Source: Acidobacteriota bacterium (GTDB lineage Bacteria > Acidobacteriota > Vicinamibacteria > Vicinamibacterales > UBA2999). From it: 64,000 nucleotides of DNA. The translations under genes were made by a program, and so were the position numbers. Positions 23,548 to 32,366 of the stretch are shown piece by piece (position 1 is the first letter of the stretch; every line of letters begins with the position of its first letter). The notes below the pieces were generated by a model. The model saw only the letters and a program-made list of their open reading frames with translations, had not been told where the DNA came from and did no database searches. The stretch is from positions 186,001-250,000 of the forward strand of contig CANKJK010000003.1 in the NCBI GenBank assembly GCA_947482665.1, read 5' to 3'.

Positions 23548-25776
23548 GTGGCCCCCCGCTCACGCCTGCTCGTCACGCTGGTTGCCGCCGCGGTGGCCCT
23601 GGGCAGCGGGACCTCGGCCCAGCAGCGCCGGCTCTCGGTGGATGCCATCTTTGACCCGGCCACCCGTGTGCGGTTCGCGGGCTCGCCGCCGTCCGGGCTG
23701 CAGTGGACCGACGAGACGCATTACCTGCAGGTCCGCCAGACCGGCACGGGCCGGGAGTGGCTGCTGGTGGACGCCGAACACGGCACCACCATGTCCCTCG
23801 TGGATGACGCTCGACTGACGGCGGCGCTCGCGGCTCTGCCCGTGGACCGCCCGGTCCTGCGCCCCGAGGGCACCCGCGTCGACCTGACCTTCAACAGGGC
23901 ACGAACGGCGGCGATCTTCATCGTCGGGGGCGAGCTCTATTACTACCGGTTGGACGGCGCCGCGGCCGTCAGGCTCACGCGCTCACCGGCACCGGAGGAA
24001 GAGGCGAGCTTCAGCCCCGACGGGCGCTACGTCGCATTTGTCCGCGAGCACGACCTGTACGTCGTCGACGTGGACCGCGGGCGTGAACGCCGCATCACCA
24101 CCGATGGCGGGCGCAACGTGTTCAACGGGCAGCTCGACTGGGTCTATCAGGAAGAGATCTACGGCCGCGGCACCTTTCGGGGCTACTGGTGGAGTCCGGA
24201 CTCCACCCGCCTCGCGTTCCTCCGGCTGGACGAACAGGCCGTGCCTGAGTGGGCCGACCTCGATGACCTGCCGCATCACCCGAGTCTCGTCCGCACGCGG
24301 TATCCGCGGGCCGGCGAGGCCAACCCCACGGTGCGCGTGGGTCTGGCGTCGCTCTCGGGCAAGGTGGACTGGGCCGACCTGCGCGACTATCCCGCAGCGG
24401 ACCTGTTACTCGTCGAGGCTGCATGGGCACCGGATGCGCGGCGCGTCTTTCTCCAGCTCCAGGATCGCGAGCAGCACTGGCTGGATCTCGCGGCGGTCGA
24501 TGCGCATGGCGGGCGGCCCGTGCGGTTGCTGCGCGAATCCTATGGCGCGTGGGTGGAGCATCATGGCGATCCGGTCTGGCTGAAGGACGGCTCGTTTCTC
24601 TGGCTCAGCGACCGGACGGGCTTCACGCACGTCGAGCACCGTCGGCCGGACGGGGCGCTGATCCGGGCCGTCACCACCGGGCGGTGGGATGTGCGCGTGC
24701 TGCACGGCGTGGACGAAGCCTCCGGCTGGATCTACTACTCGGGCGCGGAGCAGCAGGCGACCGGCCGCGATGTCTACCGCGTGCGGCTGGATGGCACGGG
24801 CACGACGCGCCTAACCCGGACCGCGGGGATGCATCGCGCGACCTTCAGCCCCGCCCTGTCCCGCTACCTCGATCGCTGGAGCGCGGTGACGACGCCGCCG
24901 CAGCTGCGGGTGCATCAGGCCGACGGGACCGAACTGCGCACCATTGACGCGAACCCGGCGCCGGCTCTCGCCGAGTACGGCCTCGTGACACCAGAGTTCG
25001 TGCAGGTGCCGACGCGGGACGGCTTCGTGATGGAAGCGATGCTCATCAAGCCGCCCGGCTTCGACCCGGCGCGCCGGTATCCGGTGTATCAGGACACCTA
25101 TGGCGGGCCAGGCATGCCGCAGGCCGTGAACCAATGGACCGGTCCCGATCACCTCTTCCTGCAGCTGCTCGCGCAGCAGGGCATCGTCGTCTGGGTCTGT
25201 GACAACCGCAGCGCCAGCGGGAAAGGGCTCGAGTCTCAGTGGCCGGTGCACGGGCGGTTGGGTGAACTCGAGCTGGCCGACATCGAGGACGGCCTCACCT
25301 GGTTGAAGCGGCAGGGGTGGGTGGATCCGGACCGAGTCGCCATCGGGGGCTTCAGCTTCGGCGGCACCGTCGCGGCCTATGCCCTGACGCACAGCACGAG
25401 CTTCGCGGCAGGCATTATCGGTGCGCCGGTCACGGACTGGCGGCTCTACGACTCGGTGTACACGGAGCGGTATATGGGCAGGCCCCAGCGGAATCCGGAC
25501 GCCTACGACCGGACCTCCGTCGTCAGGGCCGCGGACCGTCTGCATGGCCGGGCCCTCCTGATTCACGGCGTGACGGACGACAACGTCCATCTGCAGAACA
25601 CCACCCAGTTCGTGGCGGCCCTCCAGCGAGCGGGGAAGTCGTTTGAGATGATGCTGTACCCGGCATCGCGTCACGGCGTCACCGCGACAGATCAGCACCG
25701 CCATTACCGGCAAATGACGTACGATTTCCTGATGCGTACCCTCGCGCCCAGGTCCCTGGCGCCCGCAGGCCGATGA
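23548..25776 (+). CDS. Secreted S9B dipeptidyl-peptidase IV
   Basis: The GTG at 23548 starts a signal peptide (LLVTLVAAAVALGSGTSAQQ) followed by an eight-blade propeller (about 40-480). LDWVYQEEIYGRGTFRGYWW is the Glu-Glu motif segment of DPP-IV that holds the peptide amino terminus. The alpha/beta-hydrolase domain has the nucleophile in GGFSFGGT (Ser603), the acid in VTDDNVH (Asp677/678) and the base in ASRHGV (His709). The usual GWSYGG is GFSFGG here, a mild change. It would release X-Pro dipeptides outside the cytoplasm. The open frame extends upstream to 23155, but that part is antisense to the nuclease gene. Its stop overlaps the next start as ATGA. Confidence 0.93.
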   Translation: MAPRSRLLVTLVAAAVALGSGTSAQQRRLSVDAIFDPATRVRFAGSPPSGLQWTDETHYLQVRQTGTGREWLLVDAEHGTTMSLVDDARLTAALAALPVDRPVLRPEGTRVDLTFNRARTAAIFIVGGELYYYRLDGAAAVRLTRSPAPEEEASFSPDGRYVAFVREHDLYVVDVDRGRERRITTDGGRNVFNGQLDWVYQEEIYGRGTFRGYWWSPDSTRLAFLRLDEQAVPEWADLDDLPHHPSLVRTRYPRAGEANPTVRVGLASLSGKVDWADLRDYPAADLLLVEAAWAPDARRVFLQLQDREQHWLDLAAVDAHGGRPVRLLRESYGAWVEHHGDPVWLKDGSFLWLSDRTGFTHVEHRRPDGALIRAVTTGRWDVRVLHGVDEASGWIYYSGAEQQATGRDVYRVRLDGTGTTRLTRTAGMHRATFSPALSRYLDRWSAVTTPPQLRVHQADGTELRTIDANPAPALAEYGLVTPEFVQVPTRDGFVMEAMLIKPPGFDPARRYPVYQDTYGGPGMPQAVNQWTGPDHLFLQLLAQQGIVVWVCDNRSASGKGLESQWPVHGRLGELELADIEDGLTWLKRQGWVDPDRVAIGGFSFGGTVAAYALTHSTSFAAGIIGAPVTDWRLYDSVYTERYMGRPQRNPDAYDRTSVVRAADRLHGRALLIHGVTDDNVHLQNTTQFVAALQRAGKSFEMMLYPASRHGVTATDQHRHYRQMTYDFLMRTLAPRSLAPAGR

Positions 25777-26633
25777 ACGGGCTGACGCTCACCGACGCGT
25801 TCGCGTCCGGGGCGCCCGTCATCGCGGCGGAGCTGCGTCCGCCGCGCGCCGAGTTGGATTCGCAAGCCGGTATGGATGCGTGGATCGACATGTACCACGC
25901 CGTGCGCACGCTGACCCGTCAGGGTATCCGCGTGTGCCTGACCGACAGCGCGGTCGGGACGCAGGAGGAGAACAACCTGCGCCACCTGGTCACCAACCTC
26001 GGGTTGGATGTCCCACGCACGAGCATCCTGCCGTTTCTCACCAGCAAGCACTCGCTGGAGTTTTGCCTCAGCTACGCCGAGCAGACGTGGCAGCACGGCT
26101 TTCCTGGACTCGTGGTTCTCGGTGGCGACAAGGCCGTCGGCCGGCCCCGGTGCGTGGAGCACGCGTGGGAGCTGCGCCGGCAGATCCGCGCGCGCGAACC
26201 GCGGCTGGCGCTTGGCGGATGGGCCAATCCGATGGGCAATGCCGCGCGTCAGGTCGACTTCCTGCTCGCCGAGGAGTCCACGTCAGAGTTTTATCTCACG
26301 CAGATTGTCAGCCACCTGACGCCGAAACCCGTCGAGGCCTTTGTGCAGGAGGCCTCGCATCGTGGGCTCACTCAGCCCGGCATGTTCGGTGTCTTCTACT
26401 ACCGCAGCGCCAACGCGAAGACCCTGCGGATGCTGTCGCAGTTCCTGCCGGTGCCCGTCGAGGCGTTGCTGGCCGAGTTTGCGGCCGGCGCGACGCCCGT
26501 CGACGTCTGCGCGCGAACCGTGCGCACCATGATGGATCTCGGTGCGCGGCACTTCTACATCAGTAACCTGCCGCTCGGGCAGGCGGCGGCGACGTTGGCC
26601 GCCATCATGGAACGCGTCGGCGTCGCGGTCTGA
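25773..26633 (+). CDS. Methylenetetrahydrofolate reductase-like TIM-barrel protein
   Basis: The 286-residue product has APVIAAELRPPRAEL at its start, LVVLGGDKAVGRPRCV near the middle and LALGGWANPMGNAARQVDFL followed by LAEESTSEFYLTQIVSHLTP. These resemble beta strands 1, 4 and 5 and the substrate loop of MTHFR. In MTHFR, folate and FAD bind near 'GGDP' and 'Q' residues. The canonical catalytic Glu-Asp pairs are not obvious, so it may be a divergent enzyme that binds folate or flavin but acts on another compound. It overlaps the DPP-IV gene by ATGA and ends 1 bp before the next start. Family call is moderate; the exact reaction is unknown. Confidence 0.6.
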   Translation: MNGLTLTDAFASGAPVIAAELRPPRAELDSQAGMDAWIDMYHAVRTLTRQGIRVCLTDSAVGTQEENNLRHLVTNLGLDVPRTSILPFLTSKHSLEFCLSYAEQTWQHGFPGLVVLGGDKAVGRPRCVEHAWELRRQIRAREPRLALGGWANPMGNAARQVDFLLAEESTSEFYLTQIVSHLTPKPVEAFVQEASHRGLTQPGMFGVFYYRSANAKTLRMLSQFLPVPVEALLAEFAAGATPVDVCARTVRTMMDLGARHFYISNLPLGQAAATLAAIMERVGVAV

Positions 26634-26634
26634 T

Positions 26635-28095
26635 ATGAGCCTGCCCCGTCGCATCCTGCGTGCCCTGGCCGGCCCGTTCCTGGCGCCCTCACGATTCGAC
26701 CAGCTCACGAGCCTGCTGGAACGGCGGATGGATGGCCTCGAGCGCGGCCCGCTCCGGACGGTGCTTGACCGGCAGCATCTCCTCGAACAGCGCATCGACG
26801 GGCTGACCAAGGAACAGGAGCGGCTCCGGCGCGTGGTGGCCGGTGAGGAGCTCGACGAAGACGATCGCGCGCGCGAGCCCTTCCGCGGGCCGTTACCGGA
26901 GACGGTCGAGCCGGTGCCGGAATCGTCCTGGGTGGATGCGTCGGGCGGCTGTCCACCGAAGAAGGTCGAGCGCGTGTCCGCGTGCCCCGTCTGCGGCGAG
27001 CAGGAGCGGACGGCCGTCTGCCGCTACAACAAGATGATCACGATGGCGGCGGTACCCGATGCCGATGCCGCCATCTACGACTATGCCCTGTGCCATGGGT
27101 GCGGCCTTGTCTACGCTACCCGCCGGCCGAGCGGTCCGCGCTTCGCGTGGCTGCTCGAGCATTTCGAGGAAAGCCTTGGCCGCTCCCAGATGGGCGTGCG
27201 GCGCGGCGGCAAGCTGACGCTCAGCTCCTACGAGCTCGATGACGCCGCCCGGGTGCAGTTACGGGCGCTGGCCTCACACGGCGTGTTTGTCTCTGAGGAC
27301 AAGGGGCTGACATCGAAGGACTTCCTGTGGCAGTTGCAGGCGGATCGCTTCTCCAACAGCCGCCACGTGGAGCTGCTCGGCTCGCTCCTCGCGCTCAAGG
27401 CGCCACGCGTCCTCGAGATCCGCTCGCGGCTCGGGTCGATCTCCGAGGCGCTCCGGCGGCTCTACGGCGCAACCGTGTCGGCGATGGCGATGTTCCCGAA
27501 CCAGCGCTTCCTGATTCAGGAGGTCTACGGCATCCGTGCCGACGCGCCGCTGGACTTCGATCACTTCCGTGTGCCCTATCAGGCACCGTTCGACCTCATC
27601 ATCGCGAACCACATGGTGACGCACAGCATCCGGCCAGGCGAATTCCTCGCGACGGTCCGGGAGCTGCTGGCACCGGCCGGACACGTGTACTTCTACAACG
27701 AGCCGCTCGAGGATGAGTTCCTGCGCGACGAGAAGTCGATGTTCAACACGCTGAACGCCTTCCATCTGCAGACGTTCAACCGCGAGTCGTTCGTCCGCGC
27801 CGTCCAGGCCTCCGGCTTCGAGATCGTGCATGTCGGCCGGGAGGGGCACAGCCTGTTCTGCCTGGCGCGAAAGGCGGAGACGCCGCCAGTCTGGGACCGG
27901 ATGTCAGAGGCAGAGCAGCGCGGGCGGCGCGCCGCCTACCGCAAAGCCTACGATCTCTCGATCGTCCTGCTGCCGGAGCACGCGCGGCCGCGTTTTGCCG
28001 ATGTGTGGCCCAAGACGCTGGACCGCGTGAAGGATCGCGGTCTCATCGCCGAAGATGGCCGCGGCCGCATGCGCATCATGCGCTCGGTGGACTAG
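26635..28095 (+). CDS. Methyltransferase with N-terminal coiled segment and zinc-finger-like domain
   Basis: The true start is the ATG at 26635, one base after the preceding stop; the open frame to 26542 is an artefact. Residues 15-75 are charged and helical. A Cys4 site follows: CPVCGEQE at about 117 and CHGCGLVY at about 147. This resembles the zinc-binding domain in sugar C-methyltransferases. The SAM domain (ILEIRSRLGSISEALRR-like region, then FDLIIANHMVTHSIRPGEFL and LLAPAGHVYFYNEPLED) comes next. The first SAM motif is imperfect. It may modify a sugar or a lipid-linked compound. It ends a three-gene operon, followed by a strong hairpin. Confidence 0.75.
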   Translation: MSLPRRILRALAGPFLAPSRFDQLTSLLERRMDGLERGPLRTVLDRQHLLEQRIDGLTKEQERLRRVVAGEELDEDDRAREPFRGPLPETVEPVPESSWVDASGGCPPKKVERVSACPVCGEQERTAVCRYNKMITMAAVPDADAAIYDYALCHGCGLVYATRRPSGPRFAWLLEHFEESLGRSQMGVRRGGKLTLSSYELDDAARVQLRALASHGVFVSEDKGLTSKDFLWQLQADRFSNSRHVELLGSLLALKAPRVLEIRSRLGSISEALRRLYGATVSAMAMFPNQRFLIQEVYGIRADAPLDFDHFRVPYQAPFDLIIANHMVTHSIRPGEFLATVRELLAPAGHVYFYNEPLEDEFLRDEKSMFNTLNAFHLQTFNRESFVRAVQASGFEIVHVGREGHSLFCLARKAETPPVWDRMSEAEQRGRRAAYRKAYDLSIVLLPEHARPRFADVWPKTLDRVKDRGLIAEDGRGRMRIMRSVD

Positions 28096-28147
28096 TCCCC
28101 CTTACAACGGTGGCCTGACGAGCCACTGTCACGTCTCCGTACAGACG

Positions 28148-28173
28148 AAGGGCCGGCTGGGAAGCCGGCCCTT
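28148..28173. terminator. Bidirectional hairpin terminator
   Basis: AAGGGCCGGCT at 28148-28158 and AGCCGGCCCTT at 28163-28173 form a perfect 11-bp stem with loop GGGA. It lies between the stop of the methyltransferase (+) and the stop of the DUF1326-like gene (-), so it can serve both. Weak T/A ends (CTT and AAG) are part of the stem. Confidence 0.75.
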
Positions 28174-28197
28174 GATACGTACCGCGTCCCGGCGTGC

Positions 28198-28860
28198 TCA
28201 GTAGCGGAAGCTGCCGAAGAACGCGGACTTCTTGTGCGGGTCGCTCCACTTCGTGCCGAGCGCCGCGCCCATGAAGCTGTGCTGTTCGGCCGTGCCGAGC
28301 GTGGAGCTGGACATCGACGAGAGCGGCTGGAACCACTGCATCCCGCCGCAGCTCACGTCGTGGTCGATTTTCTTGGCGACCTGCAGCACGGCTTCTCCGC
28401 CGGCCGTGACGTTGATCGCGTCCTCGGAATCCGCGAACTGAATCGCCGAGGGCGTGACCTTGACGACCGTGCCCACCAGGCCGTGGGAGAGTTCGCTGGC
28501 CATGGCGACGAGCGCGATCTGCTGGACCTGCGTGGCGCGCTGGTCGACGTAGACGGCCGACTTCGTCGTGGCCTTGCCGCCGCCGATTTCGCGGATGCCG
28601 AGGTTCTGGTCGCCATTGATGGCTGCAACCACGGTGAGGTTGTCGATCGAGACACCGTTGAAGGTGCCCTTGTCCACCTTCCACGCGAGCACGGCCTGGC
28701 GGCCGGAGGTGCCCGCTTCGGCGTTCATGATGCAGCCGCCGGCGAAGACTTCCGCCGTCCGCGCTTCCAGGTAGGTGCCGCTGCCCGTGCCGCGGCCACC
28801 TGCCACCAGCGAGGCGCCCGCGAGCCCGAGAACCGCCGCAAGAACATACGCATGCTTCAT
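28198..28860 (-). CDS. Secreted DUF1326-like protein
   Basis: The ATG at 28860 follows GAGGGTGA and begins a signal peptide (YVLAAVLGLAGASLVAGG). The mature part starts with GTYLEARTAEVFAGGCIMNA and continues with AVLAWKVDKGTFNGVSIDNL. This is the layout of DUF1326, where a Cys-rich strand precedes a 'W.I..G...gv.L.gL' strand. The usual Cys pair near the N-terminus is reduced to a single CIMN here. A second Cys lies in DHDVSCGGMQW. Function is unknown. It is the last gene in a minus-strand run that begins with the Tat-exported molybdenum hydroxylase. The conserved order suggests an accessory envelope role, but this is inference. Confidence 0.75.
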   Translation of the reverse strand: MKHAYVLAAVLGLAGASLVAGGRGTGSGTYLEARTAEVFAGGCIMNAEAGTSGRQAVLAWKVDKGTFNGVSIDNLTVVAAINGDQNLGIREIGGGKATTKSAVYVDQRATQVQQIALVAMASELSHGLVGTVVKVTPSAIQFADSEDAINVTAGGEAVLQVAKKIDHDVSCGGMQWFQPLSSMSSSTLGTAEQHSFMGAALGTKWSDPHKKSAFFGSFRY

Positions 28861-28895
28861 GGCTTCACCCTCTCGAAAAAGTGTAGCAGCCCGGG

Positions 28896-29168
28896 TCAAT
28901 CCTGGCCGTGGTGATGTGCGGGAGCCGCCTCGGTGTCCGGGTCGGTCCGGCAGCACCCGCGCCCGCCCACGCAGCAGTCGGGCCGCACCGGGTGCCCGTC
29001 AGGGCCAAAGGCTTCGGACGTCTCCTGACACCAGTAGGACGCCGTGTCGTAGGGGTCAAAGAACCGCAGCGCCTGCGGGTTATCCACCGTCATCACGTAC
29101 ATCGACTTGTGACGGATGTGCTCGCACTGGACGCCCGGAACCACCGCCGGAGAATCGGGATGCAGCAT
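28896..29168 (-). CDS. Small Cys-rich protein (90 residues)
   Basis: The protein contains VQCEHIRHKSMYVMTVD, YDTASYWCQETSEAFGPDG and a C-terminal PDCCVGGRGCC. The spaced Cys and His and the YWC...FGPDG.PV segment resemble small uncharacterised proteins seen in environmental bacteria, which suggests a metal site. It has no signal peptide. GAGGACC stands upstream of its ATG. It fits exactly between the FAD subunit of the molybdenum hydroxylase (gap 19 bp) and the DUF1326-like gene (gap 35 bp). That favours a real gene over a chance frame. A role in cofactor or metal delivery is only a guess. Confidence 0.65.
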   Translation of the reverse strand: MLHPDSPAVVPGVQCEHIRHKSMYVMTVDNPQALRFFDPYDTASYWCQETSEAFGPDGHPVRPDCCVGGRGCCRTDPDTEAAPAHHHGQD

Positions 29169-29187
29169 GACTCTGGTCCTCTAGGCT

Positions 29188-30171
29188 CTACGCCCGCTTG
29201 CCGGCCGCTTCCAGGATGGCCCGGACGACGGCAGTCTTCGTGATCTGGATCTTGTAGGCGTTCTGCGACATCGGCTTCGCGCCCTCGACGGCGGCGGCCG
29301 CGGCAGCTTCGGCCGTGGCCTGTGTCAGCGGTTTGCCCACGAGCGCACGCTCGGCGGCTTCGGATCGCCACGGCGTGGGCGCCACCGCGCCCAGCACCAC
29401 ACGGGCGGAGGCGACGTTGGCGCCGTTCATCGTGACCACCACCGTGGCAAAGGCCATCGGCCAGTCACGCGACTCCTTGAAGCGCACCTCGTAGTGCCCG
29501 CTCCGGATGTGGCCGGGCGCTGGCAGGATGACGTGCGTCAGGAGCTCGTCGTCGCCAAGCACGTTCTCCTTCTTCACGTTCTGCATCGTCGGCAGCGTGA
29601 AGTACTCGGCCGCGGGTATCTCGCGCTCACCGTTCGGGCCGGCCACCACGAACCGGGCGCCATAGGCCACGGCGGGCACCGCGAGACTGGAACTGTGGAC
29701 GATCTTGCTCGGACCGTCGTTGCCGAAGATGGCGTGGTGCTGGTTCTCGCCGTCCACCGAGAAGCAGCGGTTGCCGCCCTTCTTGAAGCAGACGAATTCT
29801 TCCTGCCTGAAGTACCAGCAGCGCGGACGCTGGTTCAGGTTTCCACCGACCGTGCCCTGATGGCGGATCTGCGGAGAGCCGACCTTGGCCGCGGCTTCCG
29901 CGAGCGCGGGATACATCCGGATCACGTGCGGATTCGTGGACAGCGCGTCGAGGGTGACCGCGGCGCCGATCTTCAATCCGCCGCCAGCCGGCGTCACGGT
30001 GGCGTCGAGTGCCTGCTTCACGTTGACCAGCGTGTCGGCGGTCTCGACGTAGTCCTTCAAGCGGGCCAGCAGGTCCTGGCCGCCCGCCAGGGGCCGGACG
30101 ATGCCGCCGGCCTTCAGCGCCGCGATGGCGTCCTTTGCGGTCGTCGGGCTGACGTAGGCAAAAGCCTTCAT
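29188..30171 (-). CDS. Molybdenum hydroxylase FAD-binding subunit (PaoB/YagS-like)
   Basis: The 327-residue protein has the FAD loop IVRPLAGGQDLLARLK and IRHQGTVGGNLNQRPRCWYF. The sequence CWYFRQEEFVCFKKGGNRCF supplies extra Cys, as in subunits that hold a fourth [4Fe-4S] cluster (PaoB and 4-hydroxybenzoyl-CoA reductase). Electrons would pass from the molybdenum site through [2Fe-2S] centres to FAD. It overlaps the large subunit gene by 4 bp. The C-terminal CODH FAD domain ends in AYKIQITKTAVVRAIL. The subunit lacks its own signal and would travel folded with the Tat-tagged small subunit. Confidence 0.93.
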   Translation of the reverse strand: MKAFAYVSPTTAKDAIAALKAGGIVRPLAGGQDLLARLKDYVETADTLVNVKQALDATVTPAGGGLKIGAAVTLDALSTNPHVIRMYPALAEAAAKVGSPQIRHQGTVGGNLNQRPRCWYFRQEEFVCFKKGGNRCFSVDGENQHHAIFGNDGPSKIVHSSSLAVPAVAYGARFVVAGPNGEREIPAAEYFTLPTMQNVKKENVLGDDELLTHVILPAPGHIRSGHYEVRFKESRDWPMAFATVVVTMNGANVASARVVLGAVAPTPWRSEAAERALVGKPLTQATAEAAAAAAVEGAKPMSQNAYKIQITKTAVVRAILEAAGKRA

Positions 30172-32366
30172 GCCTTCCTCCCGGCCTTGTGGGCCTCGAG
30201 CGCGGCCAGCACCCGGTGCGGGTGCAGCGGCAGGCTGCGGAGCGTGGCGCCGGTGGCGTTGCGCACCGCGTTGGCGATGGCCGACGCGGTCGGTACCGTG
30301 GGCGGCTCGCCGATGCCGATGACCCCGCGCTCAGGCATGTTCATCAGCATCACCTCGACCTTCGGTACGTCCGCGATGCTCGCGAGCAGGTAATGCTCCA
30401 TGTTCGGATTGACCATCTGGCCCGTGCGCCGGTCAAGGAGGCGGTCCTCGAAGAGCGCGAAGTTGATGGAGCTGATGACGCCGCCGTAGACCTGCGACTC
30501 GGCCGTCAGCGTGTCGATGACCAGGCCGCAATCCTGGATGGCCAGCACCCGGTCCACCTTGACGATGCCCGTCTCGGTGTCCACGGTCACCTCGGCGAAC
30601 TGCACGCCGGAGGTATTCACCGAGGAGAGGCCCGGCTCCCACGCGTTGTCGATGGAAATCGGTTCCTGGCCGAGGAGCTTGCAGGCCGCCTTCCATGTGA
30701 GCGACTTGCCACCGCCCTTGACCTGCACGCGGCCGTTGACGATCTCCAGCTTCGAGGCATCGCCACCGAGCGACGGCGCCAGGCGCGCCAGCAGCGCTTC
30801 CTTCGCGCGGCCGGCGGCAATCCGGATGGCCGGCGAAATGCCCGCGGTGGTCGTGCTGCCACCGGACGCGCCTGCAAACGGGAGGTCCGTATCGCCGATC
30901 TGCGCTTTGACCGTCGACAACGGCACGCCCAGCGTGTCAGCGGCCACGATGCCGACGACCGTGCGTGCGCCGGTGCCGATGTCCTGCGTGCCAACTTTCA
31001 CGACAACCGATCCATCGGGCAGGATGTCGACGTGGGCGTTGCCCGCGCGTCCGCCGCCGCCCCACTGGCAGGCCGAGACACCCATGCCGGTCCTCAGGTG
31101 GCCCTTGCCGCCCTCACCCGTCGCGCGGCGCTTGTCCCAGCCGAACTTCTTCGCTCCGATCTTGAAGTACTCACCCCACATCGCGTCGGGCGCCGTCGGG
31201 GGCAGGTTCTTCAGCCGGAACTCCAGCGGGTCCATCTTCACGAGGTCCGCGAGCTCGTCCATCAGGACTTCAGTCGCGAAGCACCCCTGCGGATGACCTG
31301 GCGCGCGCATCGGGCGCTGGTTGCCCGCATTGATGTAGACGTCGAGATGGGCGCGCTTCCGGTTGGCGAACTGGTAGATGTAGGGCAGCGGGAACTGGGC
31401 GCCCTGACCGGCCCCGCCCGTGCCCCACGTTTCGGCCTCAAAGGCCACGCACTTGCCATCGGCCGAGACGCCGGCGCGGACCTTCGAGAAGGCCGACGGC
31501 CGGTTGCCCGTGTCGAGGTGCTCTTCCTTGCGGTCGAACATCATTTTCACCGGCGCGCCGGTGACCAGCGCGAGCCGTGCCGGAATGACCACGGAGGCAT
31601 CCGCCGCGATCTTGCTGCCGAAGCCGCCGCCCATGTACTCACAGATGACGCGGACGTTCGCCTCGGGAATCTTGAGCGCGGCGGCGAGCTGCTGCCGCAC
31701 GCCGTGCACGCCCTGCGTGGTGACCCACGCCGTCAGCTTGTCGCCGGTCCACTCGCACACGGCGCCGTGGGTTTCGAGGCAGACGTGGGTGATGACCTGC
31801 GTGTCGTAGGTGGCCTCGTAGACATGCGCGGCGCTCTTGAACGCGGCGGCCACGTCCCCGACGTCGGTCGCCTGGCCAGGCCGGGTGTTGCCGGTGGCGA
31901 AGATTTTCGGCGTCGCCGGATCCTTGCTCGAGGCCTCGCGGACCGAGAAGGGCAGCGTCTCGTAGGTGATCTTCACGAGGCGCGCGGCGTCACGCGCGTG
32001 GTCCTCGGAGTCGGCGGCCACGGCCGCGACGACATCGCCCTGATACATCACCTCGGCGCCCGGGTCCTTCCAGGCGAGCACGCCGCGAACGCCGGGTGCC
32101 TGCTTCGCGGCCGAGAAATCGATCTCTACGATCTTGGCGTGCGGATGGGGCGAGCGGATGGCCCGTGCCCAGAGCATCCCAGGCCGGTTGATGTCGTAGG
32201 TGTAGCGCGCGGCGCCTGAGACCTTGGCCGGCCCATCCACGCGCTCGACGCGGTGGCTCAGGATCGCGGTCTTGGCCGGGGGGACCGTCCACGCGTACTT
32301 CTTGGCGTTGGCGGAAGGCTCGTTGGGGTTGGCGGCCGGTGGTTGCTGCATCGTTTCCTCAGCCAT
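30168..32366 (-). CDS. Molybdenum hydroxylase large (molybdopterin) subunit (PaoC/YagR-like)
   Basis: This 732-residue subunit shows RVDGPAKVSGAARYTYDINR at the start of the a/b hammerhead and YMGGGFGSKI in the first molybdopterin segment. Near the C-terminus VIGIGEPPTVPTASA contains the catalytic Glu of the xanthine oxidase family. Members hydroxylate aldehydes or N-heterocycles with water as oxygen source. The PaoABC layout favours a periplasmic aldehyde oxidoreductase, but the substrate cannot be read from the sequence. It overlaps the small subunit gene by 8 bp and the FAD subunit gene by 4 bp, consistent with equal synthesis. Confidence 0.93.
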   Translation of the reverse strand: MAEETMQQPPAANPNEPSANAKKYAWTVPPAKTAILSHRVERVDGPAKVSGAARYTYDINRPGMLWARAIRSPHPHAKIVEIDFSAAKQAPGVRGVLAWKDPGAEVMYQGDVVAAVAADSEDHARDAARLVKITYETLPFSVREASSKDPATPKIFATGNTRPGQATDVGDVAAAFKSAAHVYEATYDTQVITHVCLETHGAVCEWTGDKLTAWVTTQGVHGVRQQLAAALKIPEANVRVICEYMGGGFGSKIAADASVVIPARLALVTGAPVKMMFDRKEEHLDTGNRPSAFSKVRAGVSADGKCVAFEAETWGTGGAGQGAQFPLPYIYQFANRKRAHLDVYINAGNQRPMRAPGHPQGCFATEVLMDELADLVKMDPLEFRLKNLPPTAPDAMWGEYFKIGAKKFGWDKRRATGEGGKGHLRTGMGVSACQWGGGGRAGNAHVDILPDGSVVVKVGTQDIGTGARTVVGIVAADTLGVPLSTVKAQIGDTDLPFAGASGGSTTTAGISPAIRIAAGRAKEALLARLAPSLGGDASKLEIVNGRVQVKGGGKSLTWKAACKLLGQEPISIDNAWEPGLSSVNTSGVQFAEVTVDTETGIVKVDRVLAIQDCGLVIDTLTAESQVYGGVISSINFALFEDRLLDRRTGQMVNPNMEHYLLASIADVPKVEVMLMNMPERGVIGIGEPPTVPTASAIANAVRNATGATLRSLPLHPHRVLAALEAHKAGRKA

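Noticed and set aside
30189-32219. A 676-residue plus-strand open frame
   Set aside because: It is antisense to the molybdenum hydroxylase large subunit, which has clear cofactor motifs.
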